NCBI GenBank assembly: GCA_965276815.1
Contig: CBDIBE010000010.1
Coordinates: forward strand, 186,001 to 250,000
Source: JAVVHH01 sp965276815
Lineage (GTDB): Bacteria; Pseudomonadota; Alphaproteobacteria; Acetobacterales; Acetobacteraceae
Direction of reading: 5' to 3'
DNA: 64,000 bases
The position numbers and the translations under genes were made by a program. Numbering within the stretch: position 1 is the stretch's first letter; each line of letters begins with the position of its first letter. The notes beneath the pieces are model-generated. The model ran no database searches and was not told the DNA's origin. It saw nothing but the letters and a program-made list of their open reading frames with translations. Shown in pieces: positions 8,587 to 17,700 of this stretch.

Positions 8587-9675
8587 TCAGTCGGCCGAGC
8601 GGATCGGAAACAGCAACAAGGCCGAGGCGACGCCCGTTGCGCCGCCCAGCAGCGTCTCCCAGGCGCGCGCGGCAAGCAGCGGCACGGAATGCTCGCCGCT
8701 GACGGCCAGGGTCGTCATCAGCGTGAAGGCATAGGCGCCGCAAGCGATACCATACCGCTCGGGCAGGGCCATTGCGTAAATGATCATCGCCAGCGCCGCC
8801 GCCGCCCAAACGAGCAGCGGCGCCGCGGTGACGAGCGGCAGGCAGGCGAGGCCCAAAGGCACCCCGATCGCGGTACCGATGATGCGGCGCTTTACCCGGC
8901 TGACGGTGCCGGACGCCGAACTGGCGATCACATAGGTGCAGGCGGTGATGGCCCAGACGGATTCCGGGAGCCCGATCGCCGCGTTCAGTGCGACGATGAC
9001 GAGCGCGGCGGTCGCGGTCTGCAGACCCATGGCGAACTCTGGCTGCGGGCGGGCGGAGCCTCGCACGAAACGCGAGGCGGCCGCTGGCGGCGGATGCTCG
9101 GCCGGGCCGCTGAGCAGACGCGGAACGATAGAGGCCAGCGCGGCAAGCAGCCCGGCGACGACGACGGTGCCGGCATCGGGGATGCCGAGATGGGCGCTGT
9201 CCGCGAGGAGTTGGCCGATATAGACTTGCGAGCCAATCCCTGTTCCGGTGATGCCGAAGCGGCGAAAGTAACCGACGAAAAAGGCACCGCTGGCCAAAGT
9301 CAGCTCTGGCCCGGCATTGCCGAGGCGCTGCAGGAGCGGGGCGAGCGCGATGAAGCTGATCGCGCCCAGCGCCGCGGCGAGCGACAGCAGAAGTAGGTCG
9401 CGGCTCGAGAGGGCGCGAGTGTTGCGGCCCTCGGACACGCTTGCCCAGAGGGCGAAGCCGCCGGCGAGCGAACTCAAAGTCGCCGTCCCGCCGTGCCAGC
9501 CGCGGGCGATTTCAGGCATCGTGCCGAGCATGGCTGCGATACCGTATGCGGTGACCAGGCGAAGACCCTTGATCCGGCGGTTCGCGCCTGGGTCGATGCG
9601 GTCGAGCCAGCCTGCCGCCGCTTCGAGCGGCGCTGCCCTGGCGTCGCGACCGGGATCGTCCGGCGCAGAGGTCAT
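8587..9675 (-). CDS. FUSC-family inner-membrane protein
   Basis: A 362-residue protein with two similar blocks of membrane helices separated by a soluble linker (about residues 195-215, rich in Pro and Arg). This is the layout of the FUSC family (fusaric acid resistance, aromatic acid exporter AaeB-like). The second block contains the characteristic RxxxRIIGTAIGVPLG stretch. Full AaeB-type proteins are about 650 residues and work with a membrane fusion partner; this one is shorter and has no such partner beside it. It may export aromatic acids, but the substrate is unknown. Confidence 0.75.
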   Translation of the reverse strand: MTSAPDDPGRDARAAPLEAAAGWLDRIDPGANRRIKGLRLVTAYGIAAMLGTMPEIARGWHGGTATLSSLAGGFALWASVSEGRNTRALSSRDLLLLSLAAALGAISFIALAPLLQRLGNAGPELTLASGAFFVGYFRRFGITGTGIGSQVYIGQLLADSAHLGIPDAGTVVVAGLLAALASIVPRLLSGPAEHPPPAAASRFVRGSARPQPEFAMGLQTATAALVIVALNAAIGLPESVWAITACTYVIASSASGTVSRVKRRIIGTAIGVPLGLACLPLVTAAPLLVWAAAALAMIIYAMALPERYGIACGAYAFTLMTTLAVSGEHSVPLLAARAWETLLGGATGVASALLLFPIRSAD

Positions 9676-9723
9676 GGCGTTACGCCCAGGCCGGTGTTCG
9701 GCCGGCCGATTTGGCCTGCGGGC

Positions 9724-10524
9724 TCACCCTATCGGCGGCACGTCGAGCCGGGCGACCACTCCCTGCATCGCCGGGGAGGGCGCGGGATAGCGCCGCATCA
9801 CTAGCGGGTCATGACCAGGAATCACATGATCGGCCGAAGCCGCGGCGGCGCGGGCGCGCTCATACCCGTCCAGCGTTGCCGGCACGTCGACCACCAGCGT
9901 GAACGGGCGCCCGGTCTCCATGTTCTCGTAGAAATGCGAGACATCCGACGCCAGCACGACCATGCCGCGCCGCGTATTGACTTGCACGAATTGCAGGCCC
10001 GCCGAGTGACCGGGCGCCGGAAACAGCGTGATCCCCGGATACAACTCGAACACCCCTGTATGCAGCCGCACTCGGCCGGCATAATTGAGCCGCACCAGGC
10101 TCACCACATCCTCGACCTCGAATGCCGCGCGCAGGAACGCGTGCCGAATATGCCGGCCGACGGCGAAGTGCAGTTCCGGCTCCTGCAAGTGGAAAGTCGC
10201 CGACGGAAAGACGTCGAGATTGCCCACATGGTCGTAGTGCAGATGGGTCAGCACGAGATCCGGCACCGTATCCGGGTCGATCTCCAGCAGTCCGAGCACT
10301 TCGGCCGGCGTCTGCGACACCGTGCGCCCGCGCCGTGCCCCGACCTCCGCCGTAAAGCCGCAATCGACCACGACGACGCGGCCCTCGCCGCGAATGACCC
10401 AGATGTAATAGGCCATGGGCATCGGCGCGTCGTGCGGGTCGCCGCCGATGAAGTGGTCGGCGCGGCGTGCGTCGCGGTCCGCGTAATGCAGCGCGAACAC
10501 CTCGTACTCGGGCAGCGCGGTCAC
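9724..10524 (-). CDS. Metallo-beta-lactamase-fold hydrolase (N-acyl homoserine lactonase-like)
   Basis: A 266-residue MBL-fold protein starting at GTG 10524, whose GTGA overlaps the stop of the CMD gene. The metal-binding signature THLHYDHVGN (HxHxDH) is intact, followed by APGHS and VIPGHDP, which supply further metal His residues. The family includes AHL lactonases, but the fold is shared by many lactonases and esterases, so quorum quenching is not shown. Translational overlap with the CMD gene suggests a joint role in ring-cleavage lactone metabolism. Confidence 0.82.
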   Translation of the reverse strand: MTALPEYEVFALHYADRDARRADHFIGGDPHDAPMPMAYYIWVIRGEGRVVVVDCGFTAEVGARRGRTVSQTPAEVLGLLEIDPDTVPDLVLTHLHYDHVGNLDVFPSATFHLQEPELHFAVGRHIRHAFLRAAFEVEDVVSLVRLNYAGRVRLHTGVFELYPGITLFPAPGHSAGLQFVQVNTRRGMVVLASDVSHFYENMETGRPFTLVVDVPATLDGYERARAAAASADHVIPGHDPLVMRRYPAPSPAMQGVVARLDVPPIG

Positions 10525-10919
10525 GGCTTGGGTGCCGGGAGCGCGCCCTCCTTGACGAGAACCTCGTGCGCCGCTTTGAAGGCGTCGAGCCCGGCGGGGA
10601 TGCCGCAATAGGCGGTGGCGTGCAGCAGGACCGCCTTGATCTCGTCGACGGTCACGCCGTTGGTCAGCGCGCCCTTCACATGCAGCTTGATCTCCGGCGC
10701 CCGGTTGAGCGCGGTCAGCATCGCCAGGTTGATCATGCTGCGGGTGCGCCGATCGATCGTGGGGTCGCCCCAGGCCCAACCCCAGGCCCAGGCGGTCGTG
10801 GCGCGCTGGAACGCCATCATGAAGTCGTCGGCGCGGGCCATCGATGCGTCGACATACTCCGCGCCCAAGACTTCGCGCCGGATGGGCATACCTTTTTCGA
10901 ACAACGCCTCGTCGGACAT
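10521..10919 (-). CDS. Carboxymuconolactone decarboxylase (CMD)-family protein
   Basis: A 132-residue all-helical CMD-domain protein resembling PcaC-like gamma-carboxymuconolactone decarboxylases, with the C-terminal HATAYCGIPAGLDAF segment typical of the family. It has a single Cys instead of the CxxC of AhpD, so it is unlikely to be a peroxidase reductase. The start ATG at 10919 gives the normal N-terminus. The stop overlaps the MBL-fold hydrolase start; the pairing is reminiscent of aromatic ring-fission pathways where a lactone is decarboxylated and hydrolysed. Confidence 0.85.
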   Translation of the reverse strand: MSDEALFEKGMPIRREVLGAEYVDASMARADDFMMAFQRATTAWAWGWAWGDPTIDRRTRSMINLAMLTALNRAPEIKLHVKGALTNGVTVDEIKAVLLHATAYCGIPAGLDAFKAAHEVLVKEGALPAPKP

Positions 10920-10989
10920 GCTGCGCTCCCCTGCTTGCTTGGTGTCACGATAGGCAGGGCAGGCAGGAGCGGGCAATGGCCCGCGCCGG

Positions 10990-11988
10990 TCAGTCGCGTG
11001 CGTCCCCGAGCCGAGCCGGCGCCCAGCGCGGGGCGCGGTCTTTGTCCACCACCATCGCGCGCACGCCCTCGGCGAAGTCCGGGTGCTTGGTTGCGCGCAG
11101 CGCGAGCTCGAGTTCGGCCTCCTGGCATTGCTCGAAGGTGCGCCGGGCCCCGGCGCGCACGATCTCGAACGTCCACAACAGCGAGCTAGGCGACACCGCA
11201 CGCAGCGTCCGCAGCGTCGCGCGCGACCATTCGGTCTCCATCCGCTCCAGCGCGGCAAGTATCTTGATGACGCTGGGCTCCGCAAAGACCGTCACGGCCG
11301 CCTCGATCGCCCGCATCTCGCCTGGCGGCGGCGGCAGGGCGGCTTCGGCCAGTGCGGCGATACCAGACTCGGCCAGCGCGTCGGCCAGCCCGGCGAACCG
11401 TTCACGCGGCACGAAATGCGTCGCCAGCCCTAGCCAAACCGCCTCCGCGCCGCCGACCCTTTCGCTGGTCAGCGCCAGATACATGCCGAAGGCGCCGCGC
11501 AGGCGTGGCAGGATGAATGTCGCGCCGACATCCGGGAAGAAGCCGATCTGGGTTTCCGGCATCGCGAACGCCGCATGCTCCGTGGTAACGCGTACGGAGC
11601 CGTGCACCGAAAGGCCGATCCCGCCACCCATGCAGATCCCATCGATGAGCGAGATGTACGGCTTCGGATAGCGGGCGATGACTCGGTTCAGCGCGTATTC
11701 TTCAACGAAGAATGCCTTGATCCGTTCGTGGTCGCCGGAGATGGCCTGGTTTCGCAGGTCGCGGATGTCGCCGCCGGCACAGAATGCCCGGCCGCCCGCG
11801 GCATCCAGCACGACCGCATGGATGGCCGGGTCATCCCGCCACGCCTCGAGTGACGCGGCGATAGCATGGATCATCGGCAGATCGAGCGCGTTCAGCCCCT
11901 TCGGCCGGTTCAGGGTGAGGCGGCCGATGCGGCCCTGGGCGCGGGCTATGATCGTAGATTCGTCAGGTGGGTTGGCGTCGAGCGTCAT
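10990..11988 (-). CDS. Enoyl-CoA hydratase/isomerase family, 3-hydroxyisobutyryl-CoA hydrolase-like
   Basis: A 332-residue crotonase-fold protein from ATG 11988 (a GTG at 12030 would add 14 residues). It carries the oxyanion-hole regions FCAGGDIRDL and DGICMGGGIGL and the acid in MPETQIGFFPDVGATFILPRL, which is the pattern of 3-hydroxyisobutyryl-CoA hydrolases in valine catabolism. The length and the C-terminal helical domain (ALRATKHPDFAEGVRAMVVDKDR) also fit HIBCH rather than a simple 260-residue hydratase. It is read in the same direction as the CMD and MBL genes, but with 70 bases between. Confidence 0.85.
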   Translation of the reverse strand: MTLDANPPDESTIIARAQGRIGRLTLNRPKGLNALDLPMIHAIAASLEAWRDDPAIHAVVLDAAGGRAFCAGGDIRDLRNQAISGDHERIKAFFVEEYALNRVIARYPKPYISLIDGICMGGGIGLSVHGSVRVTTEHAAFAMPETQIGFFPDVGATFILPRLRGAFGMYLALTSERVGGAEAVWLGLATHFVPRERFAGLADALAESGIAALAEAALPPPPGEMRAIEAAVTVFAEPSVIKILAALERMETEWSRATLRTLRAVSPSSLLWTFEIVRAGARRTFEQCQEAELELALRATKHPDFAEGVRAMVVDKDRAPRWAPARLGDARD

Positions 11989-12042
11989 GCAGGGCTCCGG
12001 GGGGTGGTGCGGGTCGGCCGGCTCACGCACTTACCTCAGGAG

Positions 12043-12504
12043 TCAGCGCCGGGCGAGCACGCGTGACGCGAGTTGCCCAAGCATCCAAGCCCGTCCGCGC
12101 GGCGCGGACGAGGTTGCCGTCCTGAACCGCCGGCCGACCACCAAGGAGGCGACCTGGCTGGCGGCCGCCATGAAGGTAACGGAACGCTTCATCTGCGCCA
12201 CCGCTTGTCGACGCACTTCAAGCGCCTCTTGCTCGATGTGACTGGGCGAATTGCGCATGGCCAGCATGCCGAGTACCCCGGCCACGACCAGGTCGAACAC
12301 CAGCAGGACCACTGACGACAGGATTGCGGACAGCACCATCGTAAGTAGGTCATAGGCGATAACGTGCAGCAGCACGACCACCGCGATGCCAAACACGGCC
12401 GCTCCGGCGCCGTATGCGCCGCGCATAACCTGCCGCTGCGCGAGACGGCGGAGGCGCAATGCCTCCGCCGCCGCCGCAACTTTCCCGAGTTCGACCGCGC
12501 GCAT
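12043..12504 (-). CDS. YqjE-like (phage holin superfamily/DUF1469-type) membrane protein
   Basis: About 153 residues from ATG 12504. Two adjacent hydrophobic segments (residues about 35-60 and 65-90) are followed by a helical cytosolic tail and a basic end. It lies 4 bases downstream of the DUF883-type gene on the same strand; the YqjD-YqjE order in enterobacteria is the same, which supports the call. Proteins of the pair are linked to the cell membrane, ribosome binding and stationary phase. An earlier start at 12543 is possible but would overlap the upstream gene. Confidence 0.65.
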   Translation of the reverse strand: MRAVELGKVAAAAEALRLRRLAQRQVMRGAYGAGAAVFGIAVVVLLHVIAYDLLTMVLSAILSSVVLLVFDLVVAGVLGMLAMRNSPSHIEQEALEVRRQAVAQMKRSVTFMAAASQVASLVVGRRFRTATSSAPRGRAWMLGQLASRVLARR

Positions 12505-12508
12505 CGGC

Positions 12509-12778
12509 TTAGCGGAAGATACGCCCGAGCAGGTATCCGACACCGGCCGCGATCAGGATCGCAACCATCGGCGATTCCCGCACGCGCTCGGAAAGCATTT
12601 CGGTCTGGTCTTCGTAGATGTCCTTGGCTTGCTGCGCGTATTGTTGTGCGGTGTCAGCGGCTTGAGACAGGGCGGGGGTGACGCGCTCGTTCATGAGGCT
12701 CTGCACTTGAGCACGGAGCTGGGCGATCTGTTCCTTGGCGTCCTGGGCGGACTGGTTGAGATTGTCGGACGGGGCCAT
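12509..12778 (-). CDS. YqjD/ElaB-like DUF883 membrane-anchored protein
   Basis: An 89-residue protein with a long amphipathic helix (about residues 5-60), then a short C-terminal hydrophobic anchor with a glycine zipper (GVGYLLGRIF) preceded by VRESPM. This is the layout of the YqjD/ElaB/YgaM family of tail-anchored, ribosome-associated proteins. The ATG at 12778 is chosen because the residues before it are not conserved in type. The YqjE-like gene follows closely, so the two are likely one transcript. Confidence 0.75.
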   Translation of the reverse strand: MAPSDNLNQSAQDAKEQIAQLRAQVQSLMNERVTPALSQAADTAQQYAQQAKDIYEDQTEMLSERVRESPMVAILIAAGVGYLLGRIFR

Positions 12779-12870
12779 TGGGTGTCGCCTCCTTGCTATG
12801 GCTGAACGGTGCAACGCCGTTTATACCTTGGGGTTGCTCTGTCATACCCTGCTTTCGCCCCACGCTCGCC

Positions 12871-13190
12871 CAGGGGAATCGGGTGAAGGAGGTGTCGCCG
12901 GGCAATGAGGCTCGCGAGGAAATCGTCATCCCATGCAGCGGGCTTTCTCCTGGCGCATGATCGGTGCGCAACTGGCACTCGTCATCGCGGCAGACCCTGT
13001 CCAGCAGCCAGTGCAGGCTGTTCTCGATTGCCCAGTGACCACGCACGATTGCCCCTGTCAGATGCGCCGTCAGCACCCGTGAGGTGATGTAGAGCCGGGT
13101 CTCATGCTCGATTTTGCTGCCGATCTCGCAGGAGTGGCATGGTTCAGCACTTCAGCGGTTTGTCACCAAATCCTTCACCCGATTGCCCTG
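12871..13190. mobile_element. MITE-like deletion derivative of an ISAs1-family element
   Basis: The ends form inverted repeats: 12871-12890 and the reverse complement of 13171-13190 agree at 19 of 20 bases, beginning CAGGG[G/C]AATCGGGTG. Between them lies only a piece of an ISAs1 transposase on the minus strand: the C-terminal GHWAIENSLHWLLD region at about 13060-12990, then, after an internal deletion, the last WDDDFLASLIA residues near 12920 in another frame. No functional transposase remains, but both ends do, so it could have been moved by a complete relative. Only 3 bases separate it from the next ISAs1 element. Confidence 0.75.
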
Positions 13191-13193
13191 GTC

Positions 13194-14046
13194 CAGGGCT
13201 ATCGCATTTGAGTTCTGCCGAATTGGGCCAGGAGGCGGGTGAGGAACGCGTCATCCCAGCCGGCGCGTTTGTGCTTGCCCTTCATAGAGCCCTTTGAACC
13301 CTCGATCTTGGCCAAGTTGAGAGCGAGGCGTCGCAAGAGGGCGATGTTCTGTGGGGCATGGTCTTTGTGGTTGCGGGCCTGGTCCTCGTTCATGGTCTCA
13401 TCGAGCACCCAGTGTAGGCTGTTCTCGACGCTCCAGTGCGCGCGCGCCACTTGGCCGAAGCGTTCGGCGGACAGCGCCGTGCTGAGCAGGTAGTAGGCGT
13501 TTTCGCTGCCGGTCTTGGCGGCGAGCTCGCGCGTGCGGACCACCTTGGCAATGGCGGCCAGTCCCGGCCAGGCGTGCAGCATGTGCAGCGCCGACTTGCC
13601 GGCGGGCGGTCGAACGAGCGCCGCAGCGTCTTGCCGTCGATCGCCACCACGCCCTGCAGGCTCTCGGCGAAGCGCTGCATGAGGCGGGTGAAACAGGCCT
13701 CGAACGGCACGGGATCGAGCAGCCGGAACACTCGGCTGAACGTATCGTGGCTCGGAATGCCGGGGCGCAACCGCAGGAACTGCCGCAGGAACGGCTCCTT
13801 GGCCTCGCCGAACAGGGCCATATCAGAGCAATCCTCACCGCCGCACAGCATGGTGCAGAGCGCGATCAACAGCAATTCATGAAGGTTGTGGCGGGCGCTA
13901 TCCTGCCGAGGGTCAACGATCTCGGCAAAGCAGGCGATAAATTCCTCCATCACGGACCCCAGGGCTGAATCCTACTCTTGGAATCCAGCCGAGCCCCGTG
14001 TCGCAATGACTGTTTTTGCTCAGCCGCGCCAAATGCGATTGCCCTG
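13194..14046. mobile_element. Decayed ISAs1-family insertion sequence
   Basis: Terminal inverted repeats are visible at 13194-13210 and 14030-14046 (16 of 17 bases match, beginning CAGGGC[T/A]ATCG). The element is only 853 bp, shorter than a full ISAs1 element (about 1.2-1.3 kb), because the middle of the transposase is missing. No clear target duplication is seen at the two ends, so neighbouring rearrangement is likely. It lies 53 bases before the tRNA-Gly gene. Confidence 0.75.
13199..13953 (-). pseudogene. ISAs1-family DDE transposase, internally deleted and frameshifted
   Basis: The N-terminal part reads MMEEFIACFAEIVDPRQD ... VVAIDGKTLRRSFDR, the typical start and first DDE region of ISAs1 transposases. 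After SFDRP the frame is broken by loss of one base near 13608. In the restored frame the protein goes straight from SALHMLHAW to PGLAAIAKVVRTRE, so about 120 residues of the usual 370-residue enzyme, including central catalytic parts, are gone. The C-terminal end (ENSLHWVLDETMNEDQAR ... DDAFLTRLLAQFGR) is intact. It cannot make an active enzyme. Confidence 0.88.
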
Positions 14047-14099
14047 CGTTGGCCCCTTGCACGATGGCGCGGGCCCGCCTAAAAGGCCTGCCTCGGAGC

Positions 14100-14174
14100 G
14101 CGGGCGTAGCTCAGGGGTAGAGCACAACCTTGCCAAGGTTGGGGTCGAGGGTTCGAATCCCTTCGCCCGCTCCA
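14100..14174 (+). tRNA. tRNA-Gly (anticodon GCC)
   Basis: The acceptor stem GCGGGCG (14100-14106) pairs with CGCCCGC (14164-14170). The D-loop region TAGCTCAGGGGTAGAGCA, the anticodon stem-loop with TTGCCAA as the loop, and the T-arm GGTTCGAATCC are all present. The discriminator T and an encoded CCA end at 14174. ICE-type genes begin downstream, so its 3' end is the probable attachment site of the element; tRNA-Gly is a known target of related rhizobial ICEs such as that of Azorhizobium. Confidence 0.97.
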
Positions 14175-14788
14175 GATTTTCTCAATTAATTCAATCATTT
14201 ACAGGTTGCGAGTAGTCGGCGAAGTTACCCCGGCGAGCTTTGGTCAACACCTGGTCATCACGGAACAACCGGCACAGTTGACCGATAGATCGTCTCCGTT
14301 CGCGACGGACCACAGCCGCTTCTCCGACACACCGGCACGTCAGGGACCGTCGCATCGGTGCCATCAAGGGCATGCAGGCCGATATTATGTGCGGTGAGAC
14401 ATCGATGGGACGGGCCGACCTGTCTTCACCAATACCACCCGCAGCCACGGCGTCCGCCGGCTTGCGAGCATATCCGGCGGGCGCCGCCTCCGCACGGGCG
14501 GGATCCCTACGCTAGCGAGGCGCTGCGCGAGGTCGCGGCGGAACGCGATCACGGCGACGGCCTCGCGTCCGTCTAGCGATTATTAATATGCTACCGGAAG
14601 CGCTGCGTTCGCTGGGACATACCCTGGGAGCATCGTCAACGCGACCACGGTCGAGGTGGCAGAAATTGTCGAACCGACCGGCGAAGAGACAGCGGCGGGC
14701 GGCAGCGACCCGGCCATGGGTAGGAGCAGGGGCCCGTAAGGTCGGCCGCCTTCTGGCGCTTATTTCCGGATCATTGGATAGTCGGACC
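14175..14788. other. 614-bp stretch between tRNA-Gly and the defence operon; no gene supported
   Basis: The first 30 bases are AT-rich (a plausible attachment-site arm). The rest is high-GC. A minus-strand frame at 14191-14448 is open but matches no family that I recognise and lacks a good start, so it is not called. A short AT-rich run (ATTATTAATATG) at about 14579-14590 is the only promoter-like spot before the operon. No integrase is present here, although integrase genes often sit beside the target tRNA. Confidence 0.5.
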
Positions 14789-17700
14789 ATGGCCGTCAGC
14801 TTCTATGAACACCCGATTCTCAACTCGCCATATTCGCTGCCGACCCGCCATCACGCGCTGGACGGGGAAGGCCAGCCGCTTGACCTTCCGCCCGTCGACG
14901 GCCGCCGCCGTTCAAAGCTGATCACACCGGTCCCAAGGGCGAAGAAGAAGGCGAAGAAGTCCGAGCAGACCAGCTTTGTCATGCCGGACGCCCAAGACCT
15001 ATCAACGACTGAGCAGGAGTATAACCCCACCCCGATCATCAACGAGATACGGGGCTATGTGGAGACATGGCGGAGCATCCCGAACCCCAAAGACTGGGGC
15101 GTCACGCCAGCCACGGCGCGTTTGCTTCAGCACTGGCGCAGCCATGAATTCGAGGGGGTGCGCCCCTTCTTTTGCCAGATCGAGGCCGTGGAAACCTGTA
15201 TCTGGTTAACAGAGGTTGCGCGCGGCCAGCGCCGCTATGCCACCATCTGGGCGCACATCCGCGGGGCGAACGAACAGGCCAACCCAGACCTTCTGCGAAT
15301 CGCGCTTAAAATGGCCACCGGCAGCGGCAAGACGACGGTGATGGCTATGCTGATCGCCTGGCAGACCGTGAACGCGGTGCGCTCACCGGGTAGTTCGCTG
15401 TTCAGCCGTGGCTTTCTGATCGTCACACCCGGCATCACCATCAAGGACCGCCTCCGCGTCCTGCAAACTAACGACCCCGACAGCTATTATCGCGCCCGCG
15501 AGTTGGTCCCGCCGGACATGCTGCCGGACATCGACAAGGCGAAAATCGTCATTACCAATTATCACGCCTTCCGCCGGCGCGAGACGACTGAGGTCTCCAA
15601 GGTTGGCCGTTCACTGCTGCAAGGCCGGGGCGCGGCGCCGAACACCCTTGAGACCGAAGGGCAGATGCTGAACCGCAGCATCAACGAGCTGATGGGATTC
15701 GGTGGCAAGAACAACGGCGTCATCGTCATCAACGACGAGGCGCACCATTGCTATCGGGAAAAGCCCGGCGGACCCGACACCGAAGTGCTGACCGGCGACG
15801 ATCGCGAGGAGGCTAAGCGCAACCGCGAAGCCGCGCGCCTGTGGATTTCCGGCCTGGAGGCAGTGAGGCGCAAGCTCGGCATCATCACCGTCTATGACCT
15901 TTCCGCCACGCCGTTCTTTCTGCGTGGATCGGGCTACCAGGAGGGGACCTTGTTCCCCTGGACCTGTAGCGACTTCTCGCTGATGGATGCGATCGAAAGT
16001 GGCATCGTCAAGCTGCCGCGCATCCCGGTATCGGACAATCTGCCAACCAGCGAGACGCTCACGTTCCGGAATCTATGGGATCATATCGGCAAGCAAATGC
16101 CGAAAGCCGGCGCGGGTAAGGGCGGCAAGGCAGACCCGCTGTTGTTGCCGATCAAGCTCCAGACAGCACTCTACGCGCTCTATGGCCATTACGAGAAGAC
16201 GTTCAACGAGTGGGATACAGAGGGCATCGACGTGCCGCCGGTCTTCATCGTCGTGTGCAACAACACCTCCACATCCCAACTGATATACGAATGGATTTCG
16301 GGCTTCGAAAGGACGGCTGAAGGCGAACAAAGCCAGTTTCACGACGGCCACCTCAAGCTGTTCCGAAACTACGATGAAAACGGAACACGTCTTGCGCGCC
16401 CAAACACACTGCTGATCGACAGCGAGCAAATCGAGAGTGGTAGCGCTCTCGATAAAAACTTCCGCGATATGGCGTCGGTCGAAATCGAGCAGTTCAAGCG
16501 CGAGCGGGCAACGCGGATGGGCGCTGGCGACGCCGTTGACATCACAGATCAGGACTTGCTGCGCGAGGTGATGAACACCGTTGGTCGCCGCGGCCGATTG
16601 GGCGAGAGCATTCGATGCGTGGTCTCAGTGTCCATGCTCACGGAAGGCTGGGATACCAACACGGTGACGCACATTCTCGGCGTTCGCGCCTTCGGCACGC
16701 AATTGCTGTGTGAACAGGTGGTAGGGCGCGGGTTACGGCGGCAATCCTACGACCTGAACGAGGACGGAATGTTCGACGTGGAGTACGCCGACATCCTCGG
16801 TATTCCCTTTGACTTCGCAGCTCAGCCAGTTGTCGTGAAGCCCAAGCCGGCGAAGCCGAGCACGCGCATCCATGCGGTCGCCGCGCGGGAAGAGCTGGAG
16901 ATCACCTTCCCTCGCGTGGAGGGCTATCGCGTTGATTTGGACAACGACAAGCTGACCGCGACCTTTTCCGATGACAGCCGACTGGTATTGACCCCTGAGC
17001 TGGTCGGGCCGTGCAAGACCCGCATGGAGGGGATCGTCGGCGAGGGCATAACGCTCGACACGGCGGTGCTGGACTCGCTTCGGCCGAGTGCCGTTTCCTT
17101 CCACCTCGCCAAGCACCTCCTCTACAAGCAGTTCCGCGAACCGGGGCAACCCGCGAAAATGCACCTGTTCTATCCATTGCAGCGCATCGCGCGGCGCTGG
17201 ATGGATGAGGGCTATCTGGTCTGCATGGGCGACACCAAGCCGGCGATGGTCACCTACAAGGAGATCGCCGACCAGGCGGCCGAGCGCATCTATCTTGCAT
17301 GCCAGCAGAGCAAGGCCGGGGGCGGCCAGGTCCGCGCCATCCTCGATCCGTACACGCCCGAAGGCTCGACCCGCTTCGTCAACTTCGCCACGACGAAGCC
17401 GACCTATGACACCGCGCCGAACCGCTGCCATGTGAACGCAGCCGTGCTGGACAGTGATTGGGAGGCCGAATTCGCGCGTGTGGCGGAGGCGCACCCGCGG
17501 GTGCCGGCGTACGTCAAGAACCAGGGGATGCAGTTCGAGGTGCCCTACCGTGATGGTGCGACACCCCGCCGATATCGGCCCGACTACATCGTCAGGCTCG
17601 ATGACGGACAAGATGACCCTTTGAATGTGGTCGTCGAGATCAAAGGTTATCGGCGCGGCGATGCACAATTGAAGGCAGAGACCATGCGGAAATTGTGGGT

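Noticed and set aside
9724..10524. Quorum-quenching AHL lactonase (AiiA) as the firm function
   Set aside because: Only the general HxHxDH metallo-beta-lactamase motif is visible, and coupling with a CMD gene points more to ring-fission metabolism.
14191..14448. Possible remnant of an integrase gene after the tRNA
   Set aside because: The minus-strand frame has no R-H-R-Y recombinase motifs and no recognisable similarity.
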